Assembly (NCBI GenBank): GCA_002964805.2
Contig: PUDQ02000003.1
Span: 3,534,001-3,598,000, forward strand
Source: Trametes villosa
Taxonomy: Eukaryota > Basidiomycota > Agaricomycetes > Polyporales > Polyporaceae
Length of the DNA stretch: 64,000 nucleotides
Direction of reading: 5' to 3'
The notes under the pieces were generated by a model that searched no databases, had not been told where the DNA came from, and was given only the letters and a program-made list of their open reading frames with translations. Position 1 is the stretch's first letter; the number at the start of each line of letters is the position of its first letter. This document shows, one piece after another, positions 1 to 12,148 of this stretch. The translations under genes and the position numbers were made by a program.

Positions 1-1924
1 GGTCTCCAGCGAGCTCGCGTACGGTGGTAATGCGGGACACGTTAGGTACGATGCACGCGAATTTCCGGTGGAGCCCTCATATCTGCGCCTGTGCTCAACA
101 AGTTTGCGACAGGATACTTGCGTTACCGTCGGACAAGCATAGACACTTCGTCGACTTCGTGTTCGAGGCGGCGTTCGCGCAAGTGTACCGCCAACTGCTA
201 GCAGGAGAGGCTATTCAATGCACGGCGACGGGCGAGCCAGTCGGGCCGCTGCCCCTTCCTCAAGCCATCGTAACACCCGTACGTCCTTGACTCCTTCAAG
301 TGCCTCGCGTTATAACGGCCGTCCCTGCTAGAAGAACTCCACACTGGAGTCCCTCAAAAAGCTGCGCGCAGAGACCGGCGCGGACGTGAAGCTGCTCGTG
401 TGGTACGCGCGCGTCCCCTCCACGCTCTTCTTCTTCCACGGTCCGGCCGATCGCGGCGGGGTTGGGGACGTGCGGGCGAAGGTGAAGGCGGAGGCGGAGC
501 ATAGGAGAACTTCCCCGGAGGAGGTCTTCGAAGAGGTCAGAAGACTACTCACGGCGGTGGTTGATGGTGCTCACGATATTTGCAGACCGTGCTCTTCCTC
601 GAGAGCATCCTCATTCGCATACCAGGATACGAGCCCATTTATAGCCATGAGGTGCAACCGCAGGAGGTGGGCCGTCTCTGTTGACTCAACGAAGTGTAAA
701 TACTGAACCGCGCTCAGCTTGCGTACCACGGCACCCTCGGCGTCGAATGGCTCACCATCTACGAGTGCGCCCGCTCCCTTTCCCCTCCTCCCGACATCGG
801 CCTGACCAGTCTGCCTGCTCCAGCATGTTTACGTCCTGCGACGGCGTGCTGATGTCGACGCCGGAGTGCTACGACCCGCTCTCGATCCTAGGCGTGCGCG
901 CGTGGATGGGGGACACGGGGCGCAGCGCGCACGCGCTCGGCCCGCTGCTCTCGACGGGCGCGCGCGCGGTCGAGAACGAGCTCACGGACGCGGACCGCGG
1001 CACGGAGATCCGCGACTTCGTGAGCAGGGTGCTCAAGAGCCACGGGCCGCTCTCGCTCCTCTACGTGCGTCGCGCTTCCTCTCTCTCTCGCCGGGCATGT
1101 GTGTGAGATGCTGACGGCGGCGCGGGGAGGGCAGATTTCGCTGGGGTCGTGGATGTGGCCCAAGTATCCGGAGACGATGTGGACGTTCCTAGACGCGGTG
1201 ATGGACCTCGGTATCCCCTTCGTACGTTGCGCCCGTTCCGCGCGAGGGGAAAGCTGGCTGACCCGCAGTTGCGCAGATCCTGAGCCACGCATCCGAGTAT
1301 GCGGTGGTGCCGGACGAGGTGCGGGAGAAGGTCGACCGCTACCAGCTCGGCCTGCTCTCGTCGTGGTGTCCACAGCAGATGATTCTCAACCACCCTGTGC
1401 GTCCTGTCCGTTTGTGTCAGCGGTCGACCCGCTCACAATGCCCTTCGCTGTAGGTAACCGCCTGGTTCCTGACGCACTGCGGGCACAACAGCGTCATGGA
1501 GTCCATCTCCGCCGGCGTCCCCATGTACGTCCCCTCCCTCCCTCCCGCAACTTGTCCATCCCCCGCTCACCTCGTCCCCGCGCAGGATCTGCTGGCCGTT
1601 CGTCGGCGACGGCGCGCTGAACGCGATCCACCTCACCGACACGCTCCGGTGCGCGTACGAGTTGCTCGAGGTGCGCACGGGCCACGGGCGCGGACGCATC
1701 TACCGCACCGGCGCGCGCACGTCCGGCACGCCACAGGCCGTCCGCGCGGAGGCGCTGCGTGTGCTCGGGCGCGCGTTCGGCGAGGACGGGCGGCGGAAGC
1801 GCGAGGCCGTGCGGAAGGTGCAGGCGCGCTTTGAGCGTGTGTGGGCGGATGGGGACGGAGAGGGAGCGGGTAAGGGGGAGAGCGTGCACGCGACGGAGGC
1901 GTTCTTGAGCGAGCTTGGACTTTG
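1..1924 (+). CDS. UDP-glycosyltransferase (GT1 family), 5' end outside the window
   Basis: Transfers a sugar from a UDP-sugar to a small lipophilic acceptor such as a sterol or secondary metabolite; the acceptor cannot be told. At least eight exons are separated by 50-75 bp introns. The diagnostic part is the C-terminal donor-binding signature: WCPQQMILNHP ends one exon near 1419, THCGHNSVMESISAGVP spans about 1455-1524, and ICWPFVGDGALNA follows from about 1585. The conserved His-Cys-Gly-His-Asn-Ser and the downstream Glu are present. The last exon ends with a TGA at 1922-1924. At about 756-819 the frame stays open only if a short intron (donor GTGCGC, acceptor CTCCAG) is accepted; this gives a good IYD-MFTSCDG join. 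No start codon of the family type is visible, so the N-terminus probably lies to the left. Confidence 0.85.
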
Positions 1925-2159
1925 ACTATGAGGGGGGTGAGAGCGAGCCATGCTGGGCTACGGAGGGTCGTAATGGGCTTCTCGACGTCGGGGAGAGGCG
2001 CGGACGGTGTATATAGATGGATCTCGTACCGCATCTTGCTGTTCCGTAGATTTAGTATTTTTGTACTGGATAATATACTTTGCAATTATCGTCCACCCCC
2101 TTTGCACTACACAACGCGGCGGCTTGCATCGTCAACGATTACAACCCTCGAGGAAGCGC

Positions 2160-2236
2160 ACCCCATACTGTCAGTCATCCGAGCTTTCCGAGTCTTCCCA
2201 GTCTTCCGAGCTTTCCGATTCATCCTCTTCCTCCGA
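2160..2236. repeat. short degenerate tandem repeat of TCCGAG(C/T)(C/T)TTCC
   Basis: Several imperfect copies of a unit of about 9-12 bases lie just downstream of the first F-box gene's stop. In one frame they would encode a Ser/Glu-rich stretch, but no gene could be built around it. It is probably a microsatellite in the F-box gene's 3' UTR. Confidence 0.4.
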
Positions 2237-4426
2237 GTCTGAGTAGTAGTATCTGAATGGCTGCCGTCAAAATACAATCCCACCCCTTGCACTGCCCGAC
2301 TCGCCTGTTGTCCCGATCCGGTAGCTCCTCCCAAGTGGGCCAATACGTCTTGATCTCATCCTGCAACCGACAGCGGAGTGGGACGCGGGTATTCCAATCG
2401 CGCACCCAGCTTGGGCTCTCCGGGTGGCCATTCCTGCCAGCAGATCTGCGTCTCACCGCCATATTGACCCACACCGTGACGAGGTGCTCTACAAGGTCAC
2501 CCAACGCGTGTGCCTCCTTGCGCGCCGTGCTCAGGCTGTGCGCCTTCGTGTTGAGGTAACGGTGGTCAAGTGCGACGAGCAGGTTCTTCAGGGGATGCCC
2601 ACGTCGGGCGCGACACTCCAAGGCGTCGCGCAGCTGCGCAATCAGGGATTTGCGGTGTACATAGAATATCAGGGTTTGCAGGGCGGGGCAGACGAGCGAG
2701 CCGTCTTGTACGTCCGAGAGGGCGATAAGCAGGGAGCCCAGCCCATGGTCGTCCCACCGTCTATCGTTCGGCGGGAAGCAGCGTAGGTGTAGGTATTCGA
2801 GGCCAGGTAGGCTCCGGAGGATCAAGTTGGGCAGGTGTAGCGCCTCGATGGCACCGGTCTCGACCCACAGCTCACGTATGTCGGCGAAGAGCGGGGAGGC
2901 AGCGATACTACGGCAGATGTTCGCCTTGATGGTTTCTATGTACCCGTTTCTACTCCGGGTTGACACGTCGAAGCGGACGCCGCGAGCATAGGATGGCTGG
3001 ACAAGTATGAGGGATAGGGGTTCCGGGCCGCTGTTCTTGTTCCTATAATAATCGTCCTCCGGCGGCGGTTTCCTGCTGGTGACGCGCATGGACACAGGCT
3101 TCATCAGAGGGGCCATTCGGTCGGCGTAGGTTTGCAGGTCCGTAGATAAGACCGGGTTGAGGTAGACGAGACACTGGGAGGTGAGGGTGATGGATGACAG
3201 GAGGGAAGATTGTAGCCGGCCGCATATGTTATCCAGAAATCGGGATTTATCGTCGAGACTGAGCGTGTCAGACAAGTTGTGGGCCAGGAACGCTAGCCAG
3301 TCATATGACAAAGGTTCGACAATGGATAGCTTCTGGATATCTCGAAGGCGAAACGAGCTGTGCGCAGCCGAGGGGACGTCGGGTGCCCGCAGCCCAGCCG
3401 AGACCAGTCGTGCGAGGTGGAGTGTCCGGAGGTTCGGGCAACCTGATAGGAAGGTTTGGAGATCCTGAAGGCTGAACCAGGCGTCCGTCGCGCATGTCAG
3501 AAGGAGGTGGGTGAGCGTAGGAAAATGGTTGCGTGGCAAGAAGGGGAACCCCTCTAGTTGTAGTGTTTGCAATTGCGAGGCGTATCCCTGCTCGAAAAAG
3601 GTTCTGCTTGGCGGACCTGCATAGTCAAGCGGGTTTTCGTTCTTGTCAAATTCGAGACCGAGGTAACAGCGTTGTAGCGCATCTGCTTGATGAGAATCGA
3701 TGAAGCGGAAGAATGCGGGGAGGCACTTGAGCCCATCGACACCCATAACGCAGAGGTCCCGTACCCGCTGGTAATGATGCACTAGTATGTCCTTCGTGAC
3801 GTCGTGCCACGGCAGCCCGTACGTCCTGACCGACAAGGGACCACGGGTGCAACGGTGTATATAGTGCGTGAACAGTGGGGGGGCCCGATCGCTGTCATCA
3901 TCATCATCATCGTCCACCCAGTAGCCGTCGTCGGTGACCGTTGACCACAACAGAGGTGTTCCAAGGAGCACGTTGCGCCAATGGTGACAGACCGCCGTAA
4001 GCGGAACCAACATGCGAGTGTCATCTACTGCAGTTCGCGGGCCCCATGGTGGGATATCTCGGTCGGGGTATCTGGGGAATGAGACGAGCGCGAAGATTTC
4101 AGTCAGGATTTCCGGGGGAAGGCGCCGAATTGGACGATGACGATTGATGAGCCTGCCGACCAGCGCTCGCGCGTTTTGCAGCAGAGCGTCCAGAGCTTCC
4201 GCCTGAAAGACACGATAGTAACACTCAGATCATGCAGTGTAGATAGCAGAGCACATCCTTACAGACTGCAGGTCCGGAAGCCTGTGCGCGGAAGAATATG
4301 GTTAGCTGTGGGAGTTCCGTTGCGGAAGCGAGCGGCCTACTCTGAGTTAGCTACGTCTTCTTGAGCGATGTGCGACAGCTTCGAGAGAAGGGCCTGAGCC
4401 AGGTCAGACGCGGAAACAGCTGCCAT
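2220..4426 (-). CDS. F-box / leucine-rich-repeat-like protein (F-box 1)
   Basis: Probable substrate receptor of an SCF-type ubiquitin ligase; the substrate is unknown. Three exons: the first starts at ATG 4426 (MAAVSASDLAQALLSKL), then comes a 19-nt micro-exon near 4270 (GCTTCCGG...), then one long exon from about 4206 to the stop at 2220. The F-box core reads PIRRLPPEILTEIFALV, followed by the usual CHHWRNVLLGTPLLWS helix. The rest is a run of weak leucine-rich segments (HLARLVS, LPNLILRSLPGLEYLHLRC). An Asp run (about seven residues, from a CAT/ATC tract near 3896-3917) sits just after the F-box. The second F-box gene repeats the same exon plan including the micro-exon, which supports the 5' model. 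Total length is roughly 660 residues, typical for these expanded families in Agaricomycetes. Confidence 0.75.
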
Positions 4427-5645
4427 GCTATGGGGATACGTCGAATGGAGAGTCGGAAGGGTGGTGACGGTCATAACTTAAACCTGAGGAGAGCGGCAGC
4501 GCGTCGTGGCATCAGAGAATTAGATACACGTGGGCGACACGGCGGTTATGGGCGATCTAAGATCCATACAGGCTAAAGACGATGCTCTGAACGCCGACTA
4601 TTACTCGCGTTGCTCGATGTCGCGGCTAATGTATACTGATACCAGTAGCTACATACTAAATCTCTTATAAAGGATTTCCGGAGGGCTGCCTGGACGGACT
4701 GGTGACGCGCGGCCGTGCAAAGCTCAACCCCTGGATTCGCGCCCCCACCTGCGGCTCGTGACGACTTCTGTAAGGCGGTGATTAGCAGACATCTAAATGA
4801 AGGAGTGCCATCGAGCAATTGACCCTGCGGCCCACTCACCCGCCTCACAGGGAGTTTAATGTGAGCGTCTCCAGGTAGGCCAGTGATCTTGAATCTCGTA
4901 CGGCTCGAGACAGTCCGGTGGAAGTCGGCGGTCCCAAGCAAGCCGACCGCCATCCTCCTCAGTGTCGTCGTCCGGTTTGTCGTCCCAGAACGCAGACTTG
5001 CTCAAGCTGAAGCGCTCCACCAGATTCCCGATCGCGCCTAACCTCTGCGCCTCCTGGCGCTGGAATGCCTCCCAGTGCCTCTCCTGGGGGCTCAGGCCGC
5101 CCACCTTGATGGATAGACGTTTAAGCGGGCTCCCCGCAGCAGCGCGCTGTGCGATCAGAGCTTCTACCCTGTCGGCGATGATGTAGAACGAGTAGAAGCC
5201 TTCAAGGAGAACGTCTAGGCACAAGGTGTCGAGCTCGGGACAAACGATCGACCCGTCATGCATTTCGACCAGGGCTTTCAGGGCGTCGCGCGGAGACGGT
5301 AGCTCGCAACACAGCTCCAGAGATTTCAAGCGGGGAAGGCTCCGGAATACGGAAAGCTGCAAGCACAAGGACCCAGTAGCTTCGCGCCCCATCCAGAGCT
5401 CCCGGATGTTGGCGAAGAGCGGCGAGGCGGATATACTGCTCCGTAAGTTACGTCCGGTGGTTTCTTCATCCTCGCACTCGAAGTGTATGTCGAAACGAAC
5501 CCCCTGCGACATCTGGGGTTGAACGAGCATGACTGCTATGCATACCGGAAGTCGTGCATGCGAAGAGTATACCCCGAGGATCCTCATGCATGTAGGCTGG
5601 ATCAGCGTCGCCATATGGTCCGCGCAGGCGTGCAGATTGACGGAG

Positions 5646-5659
5646 AGCAAGGGAGCAAG
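5646..5659. repeat. target-site duplication, left copy (14 bp)
   Basis: AGCAAGGGAGCAAG, identical to the copy at 6495-6508. The two copies flank the LINE fragment. Confidence 0.9.
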
Positions 5660-6494
5660 CTCCGCACCGGACACGCCCCACTCAACCGACACCTCTACAC
5701 CATCGGAAAGGCGGACAGCCCCCTCTGCCCGGCGTGTCGCACCGCACCCGAAACCGTCCTCCACTTCGTGCTCCAATGCCCCTCCTATCGCCGCCACCGC
5801 GCTGCTCTCGCGCGCGCCCTCCCGCCGGCGTCGCTCACGCTGAAAAACCTCCTCGGCAGCACTCGCGCTCATGACGCCCTCATGCGGTACGTCCACGCCA
5901 CCGGCCGCTTCGCGTCTGCGCCCGCGCCCGCGCTGCCACCGTGAGTACGCGTCCGACCTACCCCCGCTCTCCCGCCGTCCCCGCGCCCGACCCGCCCCCA
6001 CACTCTCGCCCCCCTGCGCGTTGTCTCCACGATGTTCGATTACGGCGCGTCCGCACGCCACGGTCTCGGTCCGCACTCCCACCCCGCCGTGTACCTCCCC
6101 CTCCCTCCCCCTGTTCATACATCCCCCCGATGCCTCCCCTTCTCTCTCCTCTTCTTCCCCCCAGTGCCCGGTCCTACACCCTGTCCCTTTAATAACTCTA
6201 CCCTACACCTCTCCCCGATACTTACCTCCCTTATTCCGCTTCTCTCTTCACTTAGGTTGCGCCGCCCCCTCACCTCCTAGCCCTTCACTTGGCCCTCGCT
6301 CTCCTCCGTTCGCATTCCGCACCCGCACCCTCGCGTCTTCCTCCGCGCCCGCAACGCTTCACGCACCTTCGTTCTCTTTACATGCACTGCCCCGTCGTCG
6401 CTCCGCCTCGTCCCGACACACCACGACTGTAGTATCTGACATAGGGCGTTGCCCTGCAGCGGATAACAAACTGGATATATAATATAATAATAAT
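5660..6494 (+). mobile_element. 5'-truncated non-LTR retrotransposon (LINE) 3' end
   Basis: The first 284 bases encode the C-terminus of a reverse-transcriptase/RNase H polyprotein: LRTGHAPLNRHLY, then a Cys/His knuckle of zf-RVT type (CPACRTAPETVLHFVLQCPSY), ending in PAPALPP and a TGA at about 5942. A C/T-rich 3' UTR of roughly 530 bases follows. The element ends in an AT-rich tail of ATA/TAA repeats (about 6473-6494). It is bounded by perfect 14-bp duplications. Extreme 5' truncation, a simple tail and a target duplication are the hallmarks of target-primed reverse transcription. It lies antisense inside F-box 2. Confidence 0.9.
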
Positions 6495-6508
6495 AGCAAG
6501 GGAGCAAG
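6495..6508. repeat. target-site duplication, right copy (14 bp)
   Basis: AGCAAGGGAGCAAG, identical to 5646-5659. One copy belongs to the F-box 2 coding sequence (Leu-Ala-Pro-Leu-Leu region on the minus strand). Confidence 0.9.
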
Positions 6509-7905
6509 GTAGACGAGACACTGCGAGCTGCGAACGATGGTCGACAGAAGTGTATGCTGCAACGCGCCGCGCTGCGTTTGACTGTGGGAGGTGTTCCTGT
6601 GCCCGTAGTCATCCCGTTCTCTAGTTTCGACCAACGAGAACCTCCGAAGATACGGGAGGTGAAGGAGAATTCCTGTAGGGGAGGTCGCGGAGTCGGGCCC
6701 TTCGATCTGAGAAGTGACCCGAGTCTTGATGTGGAGCGATCGGAGCCTGGGGCAGCCCGAGAGGAACATCTGGAGGTCTCGAAGACCGAAGATGACCTGG
6801 GAAGGACACGATATGATGAGATGGGCAAGCTCAGGAAAGCGATTGCGCGGGAGGAATGGGTATCCCCCTAGCTGCAGGGCACCCAGATGTGGAGCCTCTC
6901 CCTGGAAAAACGGCTGGAGCGGTGGGCCGGTATAGGAGCTGGGAGCATGAATAACGCGGCAACGTCGTAGGTCATCCGCTCTGAGCGAGTTCACGACCTC
7001 AAAGGAAACCGGCTCGTCCACGAAGAAGTCCCGTACGCGGTGGCCGTCGCCTGCGAGGAGGTCCGTCATGATGTTGTGAGGATTCCCAGCGCGTAGATGG
7101 ATAGAGAGTGGTCCGCGCGGGCAACGGTGTAGGTAGTGCACGAACAAGGGGACGTGCTGTTGACCCCAGTCTTCCATAGCTGACCACAGGGAAGGCGTTC
7201 CAATAAGGACGCTGCGCCATCGTTGACAGACCGTGGTTAGTGGAACTAGCTCGTGAGGTCGGATTGCAGGTCTCGCCGGAGCCCAGGCTGGGTAGTGTGA
7301 CACTCGCTCCGCGCACTCCTCTTCTTCGCTCGGAACGAGCGAGAAAATGCGAATCAGAATCTCCGGAGGCAAACTATCCAGGAGAAGATGGCGATTCATT
7401 AGCGCGCCGACTAGAGCTTGCGCTCGCCTGAGTATGATGTCCAGCACCTTGACCTGAGAGTGAGAATGTGAGCCCGATAGAACTTTTCTGCAGATCCAAG
7501 CCTATTCTTACCGTCTGCACCTCCGCAAGCCTGTGATATGAAGTAGGGGATTAGCGCATGCTCGCGAGCACGGATAAGAAGACTGCAGGGACATACACTG
7601 AGCTTGCAATCCTATCCTTCTTAAGAACCACGTCGAGCAGCTTAGAAACCAGAATATGTGCCAGATCGACTACTTCTACCATCGGGCTTGTGATGGTTGT
7701 GGTAGCCGGAAGAGTGCCGTCCTTCAACTTGGACGAGAGGCGTTCCAACTTTCTGAGCACTCCCGAGTTGATCGGAACGACCTCCACGTGGGTGATCCAA
7801 TCTAATCTCAGATCTGGATCCACGGTACGCTGATGCTGACGCTTTCCGCTGTTTGTCTCCTCCGCACCACCATTTCTAACATACGCATATTATCTGCTCC
7901 GAGAC

Positions 7906-9288
7906 ATGACCCGCGTGATTGTCACTGGTATGTCTGCAAGAGAGGGCCGGAATATCAAGGACGCTCTGAATTATTGTGATCGTGCCAGGCGCCTCCGGTG
8001 TGTTAGGCAGCGCGGTCTACACCGCGTTCAAATCGGCGGGCCACACTGTTCTAGGACTCGCCCACTCGCGTGCTACAGGCGAGCTGGAGAAGCTCGATCT
8101 TACGGATTACGATCAGACCGAGAGTAGATTCGCGGATTTTAAGCCGGACTGTACGTGGCCGGCCTTGCTCGAGCTTCGCACCGAAACGTGCCTGAACATA
8201 TTGACGCAGGGGTCATTCATTGCGCGGCAGAGAGGCGTCCGGATGTTGCAGAGAAGGTATACCTTCTGGTACTACGTGCTGAACCGTTTTACTGAAGCCC
8301 CACCTGTAGGATCCGGAAGCTACGCGGAAAGTATGCACCGTTTCCGTGAATAGCTATGCAGGGAAATCTAGGCTCACGGCCTGCCGTTCGCAGATCAACG
8401 TTTCCGTACCAGAGAACCTGGCCAAGCTCTCCAAGCGACTCCGACACAAGCTTGTATACATCTCTACCGGTCAGTCGGCACTCGCCGAGTCGCTAGTCGG
8501 CCGCTAATACTACCGCCAAAGACTATGTATTCGACGGGACGTCACCGCCCTACACACCCTCCGCATCCACGAACCCGCTGAACCTGTACGGGCAAACGAA
8601 GCGCGACGGCGAGGTTGCGGTCTTAGGTGTCTCGGGCAGCCAGTCCATCGTCCTCCGTGTGCCCGTCTTGTAAGTACCACCTGCAACCGGAAATTAGACT
8701 CGGGCTGACGCGAACGCGTAGGTACTGTCCTGCGCCTAAGAACTCAGACAGCGCGATCAACATTTTGCTCGACGTCGTCGGCGACCAGAGCGGAAAGCAG
8801 TACAAGATGGACCACTACGCGACGCGCTACCCGACGAACGTCGTAGACATCGCTGACTTCCTCTCCCGCCTGACAAGTGCGTGCTCCGTGCGCTACATCT
8901 AGATGCCACAAAATAATAACATGGCCGCTTTCCTCCTCTCTAGCGCTCCCCGCGTCCCGGGTGATTCCCCCGATCCTTCACTACTCCGCGGGCGAGCCAT
9001 TCACCAAGTACGAGATCTGCCTCATCTTTGCGCGTATCCTCGGCCTCCCGCATGGGCACGTTATCGCCGATGCTGAACCGCCAAAGGTTCGTCTTTCAGT
9101 TTGTTTGCGATGGGCTTTACAAACTGATAACACCGCTTCGTTGATAGGACGGAACGCCGCGCCCGCGCGACTGTCAGCTGTATACGCGCGAAACGGAGGA
9201 TCTCATGGACGGCTACGGGGACCTCGGCTGGACGCCTTTCGAAGAATGGTGGACGGAGCATCTGACGAAGAAGCAGCGAGAAGGGTAA
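7906..9288 (+). CDS. NAD(P)-binding RmlD/MAT2B-like reductase
   Basis: Extended short-chain dehydrogenase of the dTDP-4-dehydrorhamnose reductase / methionine adenosyltransferase beta-subunit family; in eukaryotes the relative MAT2B regulates S-adenosylmethionine synthetase. About eight exons. The Rossmann motif VTGASGVLGSAVY is split by an intron at 7928-7988. It continues with FKPDWVIHCAAERRPDVAEK (intron-joined), a tiny exon DPEATRK, then VYISTDYVFDGTSPPYTPS, and YGQTKRDGE carrying the YxxxK catalytic pair. Later come MDHYATRYPTNVVDIADFL, HYSAGEPFTKYEICLIFARILGLP and a WTPFEEWWTEHL terminus; the stop is at 9286-9288. All frames join without stops, so this copy appears intact. A decayed inverted copy lies at 23133-24420. 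F-box 2 starts divergently about 220 bp upstream. Confidence 0.85.
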
Positions 9289-9544
9289 GGACGGAAGGAA
9301 GGAAGCGAGACGCGGCGAGGTGTACGAAGATACAAACGGTGTACAATATGTCTAGAAGACATCACATATATTCTCTTGACCTTGACAAACCCACTCAGCC
9401 AGATAAAATGCGTGCGCGCCCTAGTACAATACTCGACTGACCTGTTTCTCTCGCTGTCGCGGACTCCACTACTTATGTAGCACTTTCATGTACAGGGCCG
9501 TGGGGTTCGAGCGCGGACTCTTTAAACTTCAGACACAAACTGTA

Positions 9545-10586
9545 TTCTACCCTGCGCGTCGGCGGGGCGGTTGTGAATGTCCAGGGGTCAAGTAGATACA
9601 TGTGATACTGAGGGAGCTACGGACGTTATCTATCAACCCCGCCGACAACACCAATTCTGCCACGACGTCGGAGCCACATCCTCCGGAGTCCGGACTTCCT
9701 CAACAGATGCGTGCCGTGCCGTGCCGCACACCGTGCCCGGATCGACAGAGGCTGAAAACCCCGAGACACGATCGGACGGGCGGGGACAGACTTCGCGACG
9801 TGGTGGCCAGACTCGGAGGCTAGCACTGAGAGCACTCACTGTTCGGGCCCGCGCGCCGGCAGCTCGCTTCCCGCCAAGATCGCCTCAACATCCCCACACA
9901 GCCTCCCCGGCCTCGCCGCGGCGAGAGGCTGACCTGCCAGCCGCTATCTATCCACCGAGCCAAACAAGCCTCACCGTTAAGAAATCCGCGCCTCCCCCCG
10001 ACACACCTCTCCCCACTTCCCCTCCCTCCCCCGCACCGCCCAGAACTGTTACGGGCTTCGGCTCCCACCCAGGGTACTAAGCGGACTTGTACGGGTCGTA
10101 CGGGGATCGGCCACCAGTCCTAGTGTGGTCGGTCCTGTCGGCGACCCCCGTGCGCTTCGGCGCGCGGCGGGTCTTACCTTCGTCGGGCGCCCTGAGCAGC
10201 CTCACTGCCGCCTGGAGAGCTCCTCTAGGTCGGGGGTATTCTCCAGGCCGTACGAGTGCCTGCGGCGGCCTCCATGTCACCGACATGGCAAGCGGTCTGA
10301 GATCGGGCGGTGCTTGCCTTCCTCCAGCTCTACCTCTCGTGAGTCGTCCTCTTCTACAGTGCATCGGAGATGCTAACGAGCTCACCTGTAGCTCTTCCCT
10401 CAAGCTCTTGTCTCGGTTGTGGAAATGGTATGCTTCTTTTGGTTGGCCGGCGAGAAGTTACTTCGTCGTGATTACCTTGGCCGCATGCCTACAGCGTGGC
10501 ATGTCGTGCCCTTTACTTACAACCTGCGACGCTCGCCTCGGGCAAACGGCACGGGTTGTAAGCAACGGGCTCGGCGTGGCCCTGGT
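9545..10586 (-). repeat. R module copy 1
   Basis: The R unit in minus orientation, attached to a VPS16 3' fragment. It contains the hairpin with arms TTACAACC/GGTTGTAA near 10505-10560 and the G-rich tract, seen here as C-rich near 10015-10035. The opposite-strand intron is at 10339-10391 (GTGAGT donor, CTAAC branch, TGTAG acceptor). The outer border is shared with copy 4 through the MAT2B-proximal sequence. Confidence 0.85.
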
Positions 10587-10865
10587 TGGCTGTCCGACGT
10601 ACTGAAGCTTCGCCTTCTCCTCGCGGTCCTTCCCGCAAAGGACGTACACCTCCTCGCGTTTGGGGCCGTCGTACCGCACGACGAACGTCACGCCCTCCTT
10701 CGGGTGGCTTACTGGGTATTTTAGACGTCTCGTAACCGATCGAGCTGTGCTTCGCGCTCACGAAGAGCTCGATCCTCTCGAGGTTGTGAATCTCGGTCGG
10801 CGAATGCGGCTTCACGTACCAGCAGTTTTCTCGTGTTCGTCGTCGGACGACCGCTCGTTGTCCTC
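10587..10865 (-). pseudogene. VPS16 C-terminal fragment (Va)
   Basis: Matches the intact gene's penultimate large exon: VKPHSPTEIHNLERIELF, then SIGYE, then VVRYDGPKREEVYVLCGKD and KAKLQ. It stops at the following splice donor (GTACGTCGG) and joins directly to R. The inverted counterpart at about 21600-21850 has the same junction. There are frame breaks after SKIPSKP. It is not functional. Confidence 0.8.
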
Positions 10866-12148
10866 AGATCTCCTCAAGCGATTCGCCCTCGTCCTCGTGG
10901 GTGCCGAACCGCTTCGCCACAGGGGAGGCCTCCTTCGCGCGTCTCTTCGCGATTATCAGTCCAATTAGCGCTGACGGTGTCGCGAGTGGTCTGAATGATA
11001 CTGTGGTCGTCCCTATTGATTTCGAGGGTATTCGTAGGCTGCGTGCAGGTGCTGAGAATGTCGAAGTGAATGAACCAAGCGATATACCTGGAACTGTCCC
11101 AGCAGTTTGAGTTGTTGTGTCTCCGCGAGCGTTCAGAGCCGCAAACATGAGTGGCCATAGTAACCGTCCGCTTCAGAGAAGTCTGTAGTGCGAAGACAGA
11201 ACGCCATGGTATGGCGGGAGGATAGTGCCAAACGTACTAAATACTTAGTAAACAGCATCTGGCCAGATTGGTCGAGTTCCCACGCCCAGGTTCGTCGGCA
11301 ACCTTCAAAACCTTCGGCAACATACCGTAAACGGGCGCCTATCCAGCTTGTCGTATTTCTTAAACTTTGCTCTTCCTTAGCTGAGGCTCAGCCTGGCTCA
11401 GCCCGTCCACAACAGTCCGAATCCTATTTGCACATCGCTTTTGCGTCGAATATATGACTCTTCGTGAACTTGACGAAGCTACCGAAATTTCATGTAGGCC
11501 ACTGACTCCGCACTTCAGTTACTTTCTAGCAAAGGGACAGGCGTATTAGCAAAGTGCACCTGCTGCTCTGCAGTATCCTTCATGGTGCGTCCCATTCTCG
11601 TGGTTTTCATTGCCGCTGACTCCATGCTTGCCAGTATCAGCTGCTGGAGGGGACTGGACGGTCAATGGTCCATGCCGCGACTTGCCGCGTTCTGGCACAG
11701 TTCACCGCCCCGAACTACACGGCAGAGACACCCGTTTTCCAACATGCCTGGATCGACTTGGCCTTCTGAACCGTACACATTTGGATGTCGTATATTTTTT
11801 CACGCACCGTCTAGCAGTCGAAGATGCCGAGGGATATGGTATTAGCAGTCGCGGAGACTCGATGGTAACTACACGGCTCCAGTGCCACCGTTACCGCAGA
11901 GTCATTCTTACAAATTCCGTAAGCTCTTTTTCACCGCTCAATCCCGCGTGAAATCATGCCTGATCATGCTGGTAGCTGCGAGGAGGGCATGAGGCCAGGC
12001 CTGAGACTTCGTCGCTGATTGTGCGGAATCCGTCTCCACATAGTCCCGGAACCGCTCCCTGTTCCAACCTGCATCCCCATTAGACTGACATGGCGGTCGA
12101 CACCTGCGACATTCAATTCAGCCTACTTTGGGGGTACGCCAAGGTCGC
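10866..12148. other. unassigned stretch left of the hydrophobin gene
   Basis: About 1.3 kb with no recognisable gene. A minus-strand open frame near 10864-11148 carries a hydrophobic segment (ALIGLIIAKRRAKE) followed by charged residues, like a membrane-anchor remnant, but nothing confirms it. This stretch starts exactly where VPS16 similarity ends and has no counterpart in the mirror arm. Confidence 0.4.

Larger units (their letters stand above)
4856..7682 (-). pseudogene. F-box 2, paralogue of F-box 1, interrupted by a LINE insertion
   Basis: Its architecture matches F-box 1: a first exon (possible ATG 7682, MVEVVDLAHILVSKL), a micro-exon, then a main exon with LPPEILIRIFSLV and CQRWRSVLIGTPSLWS. 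The reading frame runs to SQCLVYLAPLL near 6500. It is then broken by an 835-bp retroelement and resumes at about 5659 with SVNLHACADHMATL, continuing to the stop at 4856-4858 (WPTWRRSH end). F-box 1 has the undisturbed equivalent (CLVYLNPVLSTDLQTYADRMA), so the insertion point is exact. An upstream in-frame ATG at 7823 would lengthen the N-terminus. The flanking coding halves contain no other obvious stops, so the disruption is probably recent. Confidence 0.85.

Noticed and set aside
888..1373. 161-codon minus-strand open frame
   Set aside because: Shadow of the GC-rich glycosyltransferase exons; no family features.
10087..10605. 172-codon plus-strand open frame across R copy 1
   Set aside because: It reads straight through the conserved 53-bp intron and its frame is not kept in most other R copies, so it is not listed as a gene of its own.
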